Assembly: GCF_964204865.1 (NCBI RefSeq)
Contig: NC_135263.1
Location: 18,459,426-18,523,425 of the forward strand
Source of the DNA: Styela clava
Lineage: Eukaryota > Chordata > Ascidiacea > Stolidobranchia > Styelidae
Length of the DNA: 64,000 nucleotides
Direction of reading: 5' to 3'
The stretch's first letter is position 1. Each line of letters opens with the position of its first letter. Position numbers and translations under genes: made by a program. The notes beneath the pieces are model-generated. The model was not told where the DNA came from, did not search any database, and saw nothing but the letters and a program-made list of their open reading frames with translations. Shown in pieces: positions 10,973-21,351 of this stretch.

Positions 10973-12555
10973 ATGGCCGTCACAATTGAACTGAAATTGA
11001 AAAAAATCTGCGATGGTCTCGACGGATCTGAAGGGCCGTCAATACAAATACAAAGGGAGACTTCTACGCGGTGGCACCCATGCCAACTTTGGAAGATGGG
11101 AGGTAAGCATTATTTGTTAGTGAAAATTAGTCATATAAATAGAAGTCTTGCCCGCATAAATACCTGAACATGAAACTAAAGTATCTACGTTTCAAGCGCA
11201 GCTAGCTTACTTCTGTATTTTGCCCCAGGGTCGAAGAAGCATCTCAGTTTTTGGACAAGATTGCCGGAAATTTACATAAAGTAAATTTAGATACTGGTGA
11301 ACACAAGGTCGTATGCACGCCTCCATTTGACGATTATGGTGGAATCTGGGTGCCAATCTGACAAAACTGGGAATATTTGGATAGCTGATATGAGACTAGG
11401 GATACTAAGGTATTCACCCGAAGACGGCAAATGCCAACAAGTGAGTCGTCAGTTGAGAAAACAAGATTAAAAAACAGTAAGTGTATACCACGTAATATTG
11501 CTATTGGTGTTTCCGCAGTTGAGCAAAGTCGACAGCTCGAGGAATGCCCTAAATGGTTGTAATGATCTCGTCTTTGATAAAGATGGAGATCTTTGGGTAA
11601 CAGGTCCCGGAAGTCCAATTGCACTGCACATTCAGCCGAAGACAGAACATCAATATTTCAGGTATATATATAACACTTTTTGGGATATTATTTATATTGA
11701 AATGTACAGGCGTGTGCTCATATTATATAATTTTAATATTACAGCAGAACTTCAAAAAATCATATATATATTCAGAATCGTGACCAATTTTTTCTGTTAC
11801 AGGCGACATTTTGAATATTCAAAATTATATTTTATTGAATTTTATTTAAGAAACCTTCCGGCCGTTTATACTTTCTTGAAAAAAGAAACACAATTCCAGT
11901 TGCAATGGATGAAACATTTAGATTTTGTAATGGTATTGCTATCCACGACAATTTGCTGCTTGTTGCTGAGACAATGACCAGAAGCATTATTGCATTTGAT
12001 GTTGTGTCGTCCGGTAAATTATCTAACAGAAGGGTTTGGGCAACGTTACCAAAAGGTATGTGTACTTTCTTATCTAGACTCTGAAAAAAGGGTTCGTGTG
12101 GCCTGGACTATTTCCACCCTTATATATGTTAAGTACAAATTTATTCTTGTGAATAATGAATTATGTCAGATGTAGTAAAATTTGATAGAACATCAACCCT
12201 GACTACAGTGGCCATTTTAAAAGTTTTATTTGATATATTTGAAAACGCTATCCACCTAAGAATGATTTTAAAATTATTTACAACAATCCAATGAATGTTG
12301 GGGGGACCAGATGGAATGGATTTTGATGTCAATGGAAATTTACTTGTAGCACACCACGGAGGTGGTCATCTGGAAGTATTTTCAGCAAACGGAGTTTTAA
12401 AAACCAGAATTCAATGCCCGTTCAAACAAACAAGTAACTTACATTTCAACCCTGCTTCTCGAACCTGCTATGTTACTGAACATGACTTTAACGGAGTTTG
12501 GGAGTTCGAGTGGGAATGCGAGGGAATGCCCATGTATCACTTCACAAGTCAATGA
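10973..12555 (+). pseudogene. DFPase/SMP-30-type six-bladed propeller hydrolase, frame-broken
   Basis: Five exon blocks (10973-11102, 11229-11440, 11519-11661, 11851-12055, about 12298-12555) follow the squid diisopropyl-fluorophosphatase order: SEGP then GDFYAVAP; NLDTGEHKVVC; GCQSDKTGNIWIADMRLGIL; NGCNDLVFDKDGDLWVTGPG; FCNGIA then LLLVAETMTRSIIAFDV; GGPDGMDFDVNGNLLVAHHG; NLHFNPASRTCYVTEHDFNG. The family's calcium site uses Glu, Asn, Asn and Asp, and the matching residues (EGP, GCND, CNGIA, PDGMD) are present. However, the frame shifts between EGP and GDFY, again between YGGI and GCQSD, and the entry into the fourth block is out of phase. The last block has no AG just before it. Either this is a recent pseudogene or the assembly has single-base errors. 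The SMP-30/gluconolactonase/LRE family is certain; the DFPase subgroup is likely; substrate is unknown. Confidence 0.8.
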
Positions 12556-13189
12556 CCTGGTTTTTGTCTTTCACATATCGTGTTTATCGTTAAGTTATTT
12601 GCGACAAAACCCAATAACTTGTTAGCATTAACTTGCTAAAATTACAGTATTGATACTGTTAAGCACTTTCAACTATCGTCCGTAATTGTTAGAACTCTAG
12701 CTGTAGCACAAGGACGACGTCGCTAGTGCCTTTGTAACAGCCGAAACTCCTGCCCTAATAAGCAGTGCGGGATCATGGCCTTTAGAGGCTCTAAAGAAGC
12801 AAGACTTTGGTGCCCTATATATAAAATGTAATAACATGGATGTAACAAGTATTCCGTGTTATCTGAAATTGAAAGTAAGTTTGGGTATCAATTACTCATT
12901 CAAGGCCAAATTATGATTTATTCATATTTTTTAAAAATATTTCTGATGCCTATAAACATTTAGGATAATACTTGAGAAAGAAAAACAAGCAAAATGCATT
13001 TCAACCGGCGAATAATAAGGTCTGAAGCGCTTGGCCACTTAGACCAATCATTTCAATAAGCACTGAAGCTCTATTAAAAACTCATCTTTGACAATTTCTG
13101 TGATTCTCCTTTTCCTTGATTTATTATAAGCCTACAACTAAATAGAGTTAATCACTGTATTAACCCAAACTGATGATTTCAGTAAAATC
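12556..13189. other. Stretch without recognisable gene
   Basis: No polyadenylation signal is evident close behind the DFPase-like stop codon. From about 13108 the sequence is the left part of a block that is repeated at 15003. Confidence 0.4.
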
Positions 13190-13247
13190 GGGTATTAATG
13201 GTATTGAAGTTACGATGAAATGCTATTTAAACGTTTTAGGACTGGCG
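13108..13247 (+). repeat. 140-bp direct repeat, copy 1 (copy 2 at 15003-15148)
   Basis: Sequence from CCTTGATTTATTAT through AGTTACG.TGAAATGCTATT to GTTTTAGGACTGGC is shared with 15003-15148 with only a few differences. Copy 1 runs directly into the palindromic array that follows. Confidence 0.85.
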
Positions 13248-13605
13248 ATTTTTAACGGTATCACTGTTAAAAACGGCCAGTCATTAAATATTTTAAGTAG
13301 TATCCCACCGTAACTTTGAAGAGTAATGGTTAAATGCCATTTAAACGTTGAACGACTGGTTTTTTAACAGTATTACTGTTGAAGACGGTCAGTCATCACT
13401 TATTTTACATAGCATTTCACAGTAAATTCAACGAGTAACGGTGAAATGCCATTTAAACGTTAAACGACTGGCCTTTTTTCAACAAAGATACTGTTGAAAA
13501 ATATCAATCATTAAATATTTTAAATAGCATTTCACCGTAAATTCAATTCAGTAATGGTGAAATGCCACTTAAACGTTGAACAGCTGTAGTAGTGCATCGT
13601 TACTT
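13200..13605. repeat. Tandem palindromic repeat, about 114-bp period
   Basis: The motif GAAATGCCATTTAAACGTT recurs at about 13216, 13331, 13443 and 13558. Each unit is itself a hairpin: AACGACTGG.. is followed after a TTTTAACAGTATTACTGTTG-like centre by its complement CCAGTCATTAAATATTTTAA, then GCATTTCACCGT. Units can therefore pair within and between themselves. Confidence 0.85.
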
Positions 13606-13639
13606 CAATATTCCTAATGGCTAAATGCCTGAATACCGA

Positions 13640-14095
13640 TTCCGGGATATCGGTACGGTAGTTGCACCACAGACTTTTCAGCCTTCTCAGCCACGCAAAA
13701 GAAATTTGTATATACACCTATCTGAGTTGGAATAAAAAATGCAGGATATGGCAGAACATTCGTTGAAAAAGACCAAGCGTGCCAAGACCATCGTTTTGCC
13801 TTGCACGGAAAAACAGGTGACATTGAATGAGTTGATGAAAAGGAACTCAGATATGTCGATATCGAATGACCTGTTAAAATTTTAAAAACAGTGACTCCAA
13901 ACCTTATGGTTATTGATAACCAATTGAGATTCCAGCCTACATTTACGAATGCCGTCAATCATGTTTTGTCGACGTACGATTGAATCATCTCAATGGCATT
14001 CTCGACCAGTATAACACACGGAAGTTAGTCGCAAGATGGTAAAGTTTATTTTGACGATCGAGTCGTGATTATAGCGCCGTTTGGTTAGGTACGAA
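13640..14095 (+). pseudogene. Decayed reading frame without TAA, unrecognised
   Basis: One continuous frame reads protein-like text for about 150 codons (ATQKKFVYTP, NAGYGRTFVEKDQACQDHRF, then FQPTFTNAVNHVLSTYD, GKVYFDDRVVIIAPFG) before TAG. It is broken by four TGA and one TAG and by no TAA, although TAA should be the commonest stop in AT-rich DNA. Every break could come from CGA or CAG by one C-to-T change. No introns are needed, so an old processed gene or mobile-element gene is possible. Family not recognised; chance is not excluded. Confidence 0.35.
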
Positions 14096-14152
14096 TTAGT
14101 ACGTTTTTATTCATATTTTACACTACAGGGTTAGGTGACATTCTATGCCAGG

Positions 14153-14610
14153 GGTGGGCAATTTACGGTCCGCGGGCCGGATCCTGCCCACCGGAATGGT
14201 TCATCCCGCCCACTTGTTCCTGCTGGAATTATGACTATAGTTTTCGTGGATATAAATTTCCGTTGAAAATATCGAAAAAATAACAAATCGTATACCGTAA
14301 TTTCCCTCGTATTATCAGCACCTGAATATAATGTGCAAAATCATCCATCCGAATTATTTATGTCATCCAAAAACCCTAGGGTCTGATATATCAGCGTTTA
14401 GACCTGCCCATTTTATTATTTCCGCAACACATGTTCTTTACTTTTACCCGGTACATCAATTTCAGTACTTAAATCCAATTATTCTGCCTTCTATCACTTG
14501 CTAATCTTTCAATGTTATTACTGCACCCCCTGCTGCAAATACATACCTATTGCAGGGTGGTCCAAGGTTATCGGCCTCGAGGGCCACACTACTATTTTTG
14601 TATTATTCGC
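14153..14610. mobile_element. hAT-type termini, two left ends in tandem
   Basis: CAGGGGTGGGCAATTTACGG with GTCCGCGGGCCGGATCC at 14153 and CAGGGTGGTCCAAGG with CCTCGAGGGCCACACT at about 14563 both resemble the left termini of hAT elements, which often carry GGGCC-rich subterminal sequence. Matching right ends and target duplications were not found, so boundaries are unknown. Confidence 0.45.
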
Positions 14611-15002
14611 GGGCCACAATATTGCCAAGAATAGGTAAACAGTGCAATACAAAACAAACACACAGCAGTTAATAATTTAGACTAGCCAAGCACATTATTC
14701 AACTACGCTAGTCTCAGCTAGCCATAAATCTAGTCAATTCAGTGACATTAGTGATGTAGCAATATGTCAAAAGATTTTTATGGTTATTTTATGACGAAAC
14801 GACACCAAATGAGATTTTTTTGTTTACCCTGCCGGAAATGCGACGCGGAACACAGATAATGAAGCGACGGGTCTGGGTCTGGACCACCCTGACCTATTGC
14901 TTTACATCAGTGAATTTGAATTTATCAAAAAACGTCTTAATGACTCTTGTTGTTACATTGTACTGCACTCACTTTTGCTTAATGGTTAAATCGGCGTTGA
15001 CT

Positions 15003-15148
15003 ACAGCATCCTTGATTTATTATACGCCTACAACTAAATAGAGTTAGTCACTGTATTAACCCAAACTGATGCTTTCAGTAAAATCGGGTATTAATGGTAT
15101 TGAAGTTACGGCGAAATGCTATTTGAACGTTTTAGGACTGGCAAGTCT
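15003..15148 (+). repeat. 140-bp direct repeat, copy 2
   Basis: Near-identical to 13108-13247. It stops within the first palindromic unit (GTTTTAGGACTGGC), so only the leader of the array was copied. Confidence 0.85.
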
Positions 15149-15819
15149 TGTAATTTTCATGACATACCACGCATCTGTTATTGAAGCTGACGTTTACCAG
15201 CTGTGCCCAAATCGTGCGGTACTTTCGGTTAATTAATTTTTGCTGGCATAGTTTCGGAAGAATCACAAAGTTGCAGAATAATCGCAATAACGTTTGTAAA
15301 TTAGATTGTAGTCTATTATTTTTATTATTCTGCCAACCTGTGGAATATGCGTGCTAACTGCAGTGCTAATGTCTTCTTGGGTACGGTACTGGAAGCGTGT
15401 AATATGGACACACTTTTACCATTTCACTCGTGTTTGATTAGTGGTTTTACGCATTTATACCTGTACAGTTAGCAACCATCTACTGAAGGCATGCTGACGT
15501 GTTATTTATTTTAAACCACCGTATCAGAGAGGTGAAAACTAAATCATAAAAATGTTAGCAAATAGGTCACGGTAGGATAAGTTGTATACAAAAACAAAGA
15601 TAAATATCTCCAACCCATTACATCAATCAGTACCGGTATCCTAACTAGGTAAAAACATGTTAGCGTGCCTTCAGAAAAAGGTCGCTCGCTCCCTGTACCC
15701 GTATAAGAGTATGCGCAAAGCCAGTAGGGAAAAGTGAATCTGACTGAATACGTGAACAGACTGCCATTTCGGCTAAACTTTACTAACCAATATAGTTCTT
15801 TCTTTGAACGCCGATCACA
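15149..15819. other. Stretch without recognisable feature
   Basis: No splice-flanked exon or repeat terminus identified. Confidence 0.35.
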
Positions 15820-15880
15820 CGCAGGGGCGGACACCCGGGGGGGGCGAGGGGGGGCGGTCGCCCCCCCAATAATTTTGCAA
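15820..15880. mobile_element. G-rich palindromic terminus of a transposon-like element
   Basis: GCAGGGGCGGACACCCGGGG continues into a G-run and then GGCGGTCGCCCCCCCAA, so G- and C-runs can pair, and several G-tracts could form a quadruplex. CAGGGGCGGA-type starts are common at MITE ends. The other end was not found. Confidence 0.4.
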
Positions 15881-16919
15881 AAAAAATTTTAATACATGTT
15901 GTTCCCGACTTACAAAATTATCATTTCCGAAAAGTGCGATAGTCCAGCGCAATTAAACGGTTAATAGTCACCGATATTATAACTGTTTTCTTACAATAAT
16001 GTGGACCAGAGCGCCTTCGGAGCACCTCACATTTTCGTGAAACATGCGCGCCCGCACGGGTAATACTCCGTCTTCAAACGCACCGCTGATCACGCGCCAC
16101 GGTTTTGCACAACTAATTCATTTTTGTACAATTTAATATGATTTTTTTATTGTCAAAATCTTTCAATAGTGTTATTGTTGGCACTTGCGGAGAGAAGTGA
16201 AAGAGGCAAACTGTGTTTCATTACAACAATTAATTATTATCGCTAAAAAATTAACTGGATCTAAAGTTGTTATAAACAATTTTCACCGCTGGACGAATCT
16301 TTTCACGTTATGGATTTCGTGCAAGGCCCAGCATAATTTGCGGGCAAAGATCAAAGCATTTACTATGACGAAAAGTTGAAAAGCGGCAATATAAAATACT
16401 AAAATTAAAACTGTAAACAATATAGGTTTTGTTGAGGCCCGCGACTGTCTAAAAACGCATTTTCTAGGCATCGAAAATCGCGAAATTTCACAAATTTGTG
16501 TTTGCTTGACCTTTAAAAACATTTCGTCACTAAAATCGAAACACGGTCAATTGTGAGCGGGATTTGCCTTTTTATCCATTACTTTTGAATTGACGTCGAA
16601 AATTTTTGTTTTAACATTAAACAAATCTGACAACGCGACTTTTCCCCGGTTTGTGATGATATATAAGATAATCAAAGTATATTCGATCACTTTTTGTATT
16701 TATTTATGTATTTTTATTGTACCGAAATAACTTTTACTACGTGAGAATTGACAGAAAATTTATGAATTTTTCGAAAGGTTTTATCTTTAAAAATAATCGG
16801 AGTGACAACATTGCGATTGAGCGGAGCCAGTGTGACAAGTACATCTCAAATTTATCGAATTCGCAAAATAGCAAAAATACGGATCAAAACAATATATAAA
16901 CGGGCAGTTTACCACACAT
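15881..16919. other. Stretch without recognisable feature
   Basis: Probably the interior of the element that starts near 15822. No transposase-like frame is seen. Confidence 0.3.
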
Positions 16920-17560
16920 TTTTATGTCCGCGGTTTGCCGTCGTGTTTTAGAGTGGCTCTTGTTTTGTCGACTCAACCGCAGTTTAAATTGAAGACAATT
17001 AAATTAATAAATCAAGACATTTTGAATATGCCCGTATCGGTCTTTGATTGATTACTTTGCACAAGTGAAAAATCATTTTTCGTTGATAAAGTCGGCTCTT
17101 TTAACATGTGGCGTAATCGCGGCGACTGTTCCGCGTGGATTTCGAGGCGGTGAATTTGTATTTTTGATTTACTAGTATGCTTTATAATTATTTTCATTGT
17201 ATGAATTAAAATTGTACTATATGGGATTTTATATCAGATATCGAGATTTTTGTAACGGCGATAACGAGTTCGGAAGATTGCAAAAATTCGTATTAAAATT
17301 AAATACATCAGACAGCTTATCTCATATTTTTATTTCCCCATATCGCCGTGGTACTTTAGTTTAGTAATATTTTTATTTTGACGTAAGAAGTCGCAACCGC
17401 GAGTTACGCTGCACACAATTAAATCAATTTATAAGGACATTTTAGAATCTCGTGGATCGACAGAAAAAATCATTATACGCTTGAATAGGCGGCTCTTTTA
17501 ACAAGCGCGTAATCGCGGTGCTTGTTGCAGACGGCAATGGGAAGTTCCGACCTCAAATTT
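16920..17560. repeat. Two diverged tandem units, period about 396 bp
   Basis: ACAATTAAATTAATAAATCA... GGCTCTTTTAACATGTGGCG then TAATCGCGG (16995-17125) recurs as ACAATTAAATCAATTTATAA... GGCTCTTTTAACAAGCGCG then TAATCGCGG (17415-17520). Open frames in one unit are not kept in the other, so the repeat is probably not coding. Confidence 0.7.
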
Positions 17561-18025
17561 GTTATTTTCTGTTTGTTAGCAAGAGCCGTGGGCTAATTCT
17601 CGGGGAATTCAAGAAATTTTACAGACCACAACCCGTTGGCAGAATGCCATAGTGTAGTGAGGAAGACGCCAGCGGAAACACCACGTCCCATATAATTTCA
17701 ATGAACGATTATCAAAAATCTTGACCATGTTTATCTTAAGAAAAATATCAAAAAATCTATAAAGTATATTCTATCCTTAAAACTACGCATTTTTATTGAA
17801 AAAATTGAAATGAACAAGAACTAAAAATGAGATATCATTTTATTTTCAGGAATAAAGCAAACGGAAACGATAGTTTCAGATGAACGACTTCCATTCAGCT
17901 ATGAATACACTTGCTTTCAAAAAATTCAGTACGTGGATTGTAATTTTGAGAGTTAATTAGCCTTGTCGTGGGCTGTCATGCGTGACGTTGGTAATTAAGT
18001 AAGATTCTGATACAACCGTTCTTCG

Positions 18026-18180
18026 TCAGTAGCGGTAGCGCAGGGAGTACGTAGAGACTTTGGATTGAACTTTAGGCTAGGCATCAAGAGTTCAAACCCC
18101 ACCGAGTTGTAGGGCAGGATCAGCATACAAGACGGCAGGGCGGCAGCCCAGAAAAATAAAAAAGGGAGAAGATGCTAGTG
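18026..18180 (+). mobile_element. tRNA-derived SINE
   Basis: A pol III A box (TAGCGCAGGGAGTACGTAG, 18036) and B box (GAGTTCAAACCCC, 18088) lie about 50 bases apart as in tRNA genes. They are followed by an unrelated body and an A-rich stretch (AAAAATAAAAAAGGG). The anticodon arm is not convincingly folded, so this is a SINE head and not a tRNA gene. Confidence 0.55.
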
Positions 18181-18576
18181 GAAACCTGGGTAGAGACAGC
18201 AGCATACAAGCCACCAAGGAGTAGAAAGTGAAGTATCAAGGAAATGAAAGAGTGTGAAGAGGGAATAGAAGTCAGCGAGTGGAGAGTGCGGTCTCAGGGA
18301 GGAGATAAATGAAAACGAGCGAGCAACGTCAGTCGTTAAATAATATGCGATACAAAATGAAATAGGGCGAACTCAGCAGCCAGGCACCCGCGTAAGTAAT
18401 TTAAATCGACGTGATTGCGCCGACGTACATTTGCACTTATGGACATTTTTATCTATATTACGGTACATAACACTCTCAAACTTCCATGGGTTGAAAAATT
18501 ACACTTATGAATCTTTCAACCCATGTATATACCCACTTATAACCATGGAATTCCAAATTATGTACAGGCAAGACAT

Positions 18577-18714
18577 ATTTAAAATATAGTCTGTTGTTGA
18601 AGATGAATTAAAGGAAGTAAAGTAATTACTGACGTGAAATATGACAAAGAGAACTTTGCTAAGCATTTGTGTGGTGCAATATCAAATTATATCAATTGAC
18701 ACAATAGTGCAAGG
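18577..18714 (+). repeat. Direct repeat flanking a MITE, copy 1
   Basis: ATAGTCTG..GAAGATGAAT... GTAAAGTAATTACTGACGTG... TGTGGTGCAATATCAA.. is repeated at 19025-19138. The MITE at 18720-18998 sits between the copies. Confidence 0.75.
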
Positions 18715-18719
18715 GTGGA

Positions 18720-18998
18720 ATGGTGCGAATTACTAACGTTCGCAAATAAGATATGACTAAGTATTTGACTTCGGTACTCCCAAACCAATATGGCGTATGT
18801 CGCGACGAAGTATGTGTACCAGGTTAGGCCAAAATTTTGATTCAATTATCCTTATTTTGTTTTATCACGAGTTCGGGGACTAGCCAAGTAACTCCCGTAG
18901 TATTTTTACCTGAAATTATGCTCTACCCCTAATGTGGAACATATACTATGTTCCGCCATCTTGGTACGCATACTTAAGGAGCACGACTATCGCGTCCA
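18720..18998. mobile_element. Palindromic MITE (GCTCCWGAAGT family)
   Basis: It contains the family core (GTGTACCAGGTTAGGCC, then TTATCACGAGTTCGGGGACT, then CTCCCGTAGTATTT) and a right end CCATCTTGGTACGCATACTT then AAGGAGCAC. The inverted left end is degraded. Confidence 0.65.
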
Positions 18999-19024
18999 TA
19001 CATCTGAGTATCGATCTCTTATTA

Positions 19025-19138
19025 ATTAAAATTTAGTCTGATTGTGAAGATGAATAGAAAAAAAGTAAAGTAATTGCTGACGTGTAAGTATTTGCGTGGT
19101 GCAATATTAATCAATATCAATTGACGCATTACTGCAAG
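19025..19138 (+). repeat. Direct repeat flanking a MITE, copy 2
   Basis: Second copy of the 18577-18714 block, with several small deletions. Confidence 0.75.
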
Positions 19139-19507
19139 AAAATATTGGCTGAAGCAATGAGGTATCTAGTGGCACATTGTAGAGCGTATATGCTGTACAG
19201 GCAATATGCTTTGTGTATAAAAAAAAATTATGCCAATTGCAAAGCGAAATAAAGATCGCAGATAATCGACTTTTTCAAAGTATACAATGTATTCAATTTC
19301 ACGTATAGCGAGCGACTCATACGAAAATCTTTTATCGTTGAGTTAGTCTGTTGGCGGTCTTCTATTTTGGTGTTAGCAAAATGTAATTTGGTGACGTTTC
19401 TATGCAGACAAACTTAATCAAAGAATAATTATATGGAGAGAGCGCTGGCGTATTTTGAAAAATATCATCACAGCGTCAAATCAAATCTAGAAACACATTA
19501 GCTTTAT

Positions 19508-19673
19508 TTATAGGAGTTTAACATTCCTCAAATTCTCCTCTTTGTTCATGTGTAGCAATTCGGGAAATATTCTTTTCTTTCGATGTGCCTGAATAGCTGA
19601 ACAATTAACCGGCCAAGTTTCGTTTAAGTCGCCAATCCGAATCAATCCGTTCCTTATGCGCTGTCTTGAATAA
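19508..19673 (-). CDS. Terminal exon of an unrecognised minus-strand gene
   Basis: Behind a TTTCTAG acceptor the minus strand reads YSRQRIRNGLIRIGDLNETW, then HRKKRIFPELLHMNKEENLR and stops with TAA. AATAAA overlaps the stop codon, which is the expected polyadenylation signal. The sequence is basic and hydrophilic, like a cytosolic tail. Upstream exons would lie at higher coordinates, beyond the hAT element that begins 25 bases away, and were not found. The link between the two is inference. Confidence 0.4.
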
Positions 19674-19698
19674 CTAGAAAAGCCATAAGCAACTAGAG

Positions 19699-21208
19699 CA
19701 GTGGTTACCAAACTTTTAATATGCTAATGCCCACAGTCTGTAGGGAGAGTAATTTATGATATCCATACCAAACTCGTAACTATATGATCAGGCTCATTGA
19801 CTAGATGCGAGCTTTGAATTTCCAGTTTTTTCGCGGAATATAATAACCCAAGGCTTTCTCAATTCTTTTCTCGCACAATTTAGCCGAATTGTTTAATTTT
19901 GGAACGTTAGATAAGTCTTTGACAATATTTAATTGGGCAAAATCGTAAAAGGGTTATTTACTCTGCACACTGAACCCAGATCTGCATAATGAATTTCAAC
20001 ATTTATTTTGTCATTACTTGTGACAGGAGCCTTTGTAAGTTAAGTAGAAGTTGCCAGCGCCTATTTTTTATATAATTTTTGATAAAACTATATAGCACTA
20101 TAATGTTTTTGTTTCTAAGAAATACATGCCTCCAGCCTTTTTTTTTTATTCCATGTATATTTTAACATTTCAGTTCTGTAATTCGAGAATTATTCTCTTT
20201 TACTTTTGAGTCGACCTGACATGGCTCAACACAGTATGTAACTATAATTTTTACAATATAATATACAATTCCTATTATTTATTCTTTCAGGGAAAAATTA
20301 ATTTGAAAAATACTCGCAAAGGATTGCAGATATGGCTCAACTCTTCTTATCATATAACGAGGTATTACAAAAACTATTGTGGACATTTTAATATCTTTGT
20401 AATGGTCATTGATTTACCAAGTACATTGTTGGCATACGTACCTGTGGGTTTATGTCCTACCGGCTTTTTCCTGAAGCAGAGCATAAAAAGATAAAGACCG
20501 CGTTTACAAGTTAATTCTAGTATCAACATCTGTGGCACTCTGTGGATCCAAGTGGTCACCGTTTCAGAGTTGCCACAGCGTGACAGTAATTAATTTGAGT
20601 CGGGGGAACAAACTTTTCCCGACTACTTTTATCCAAATTTGCTTAAATGGAAGTGCTAGCAATTTGATATGACGCCCATTTTAGAGAAAAATATGTAACG
20701 GAAAAGTGCCATATTTGAAGCCATGACTTTTTTCAAATGTGGAAAGTTATCTTAGTTGAGATGTTCATTTCCAAATACTTTGCTGTCAAATCTTATTCTA
20801 GATTAGATTTCAACAAAATCAACTGATAGGCTGGAATCAAAACTCAATTAGCTTTTGTATCTCTTCATATTACATTTTTCAAACCGCTTTCCAGTTGCCG
20901 AATCTTCAATTGCCCGTTCTTACAAATTCATTAGCGTCTGTTCCGCATTTTTCTTTCAATTGTTCGCTGCTCGGCAGGTAACAGCTTTCTTGTGAATCGT
21001 GTTCGTTGTGAGGACGTTGTAACGTCAGGCATAGATAATAAATTGGACTCGAATATAAGCTTTGCAACGCAAAGGAAAACAGATCAAACTAAATTAAAAA
21101 CTAATTTAGCTTGCCGCACACCATTCAAAATTGGCACTCCTCCGCGGGCCGCACAATTGATCCTCGCGGGCCGTATTTGGCCCACGGGCCGCACTTTGCA
21201 CACCACTG
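19699..21208. mobile_element. hAT-type element, no intact transposase
   Basis: The left end is CAGTGGTTACCAAACTTTTA. The right end is the inverted CAGTGGTGTGCAAAGTGCGG, preceded by GGCCC-rich subterminal sequence. The flanks AACTAGAG and CACTACAG agree at six of eight positions, compatible with an old 8-bp target duplication. The 1.5 kb interior shows no transposase domain I recognise. Confidence 0.55.
20405..20575 (+). repeat. Dispersed repeat block (also at 24455 and 27690)
   Basis: CGTACCTGTGGGTTTATGTCC recurs in slightly altered form at about 24478. AAAGACCGCGTTTACAAG with TTCTAGTATCAACATCTGTG recurs at 27737-27780. The blocks flank the BEL/Pao remnant at 21.3-24.1 kb on both sides. Confidence 0.65.
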
Positions 21209-21351
21209 CACTACAGTAATTGGACTCTCAAGCCGGGTGACAAATAGAAGTGCAACACACCAATTATTTGTTGAACTGGGAGACAAATTGTAGTGTGAAT
21301 CAGTATATTGGAAAACTGTACACTCAATTTCTAGTTGGGACGCTTTTGATC

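Noticed and set aside
11498..11977. A 159-codon frame as the DFPase-like exon
   Set aside because: Only its start is coding; the rest reads through an intron in the wrong frame relative to the next block.
13614..13958. A 114-codon minus-strand frame
   Set aside because: Its translation is less protein-like than the plus-strand frame over the same bases; treated as the antisense shadow.
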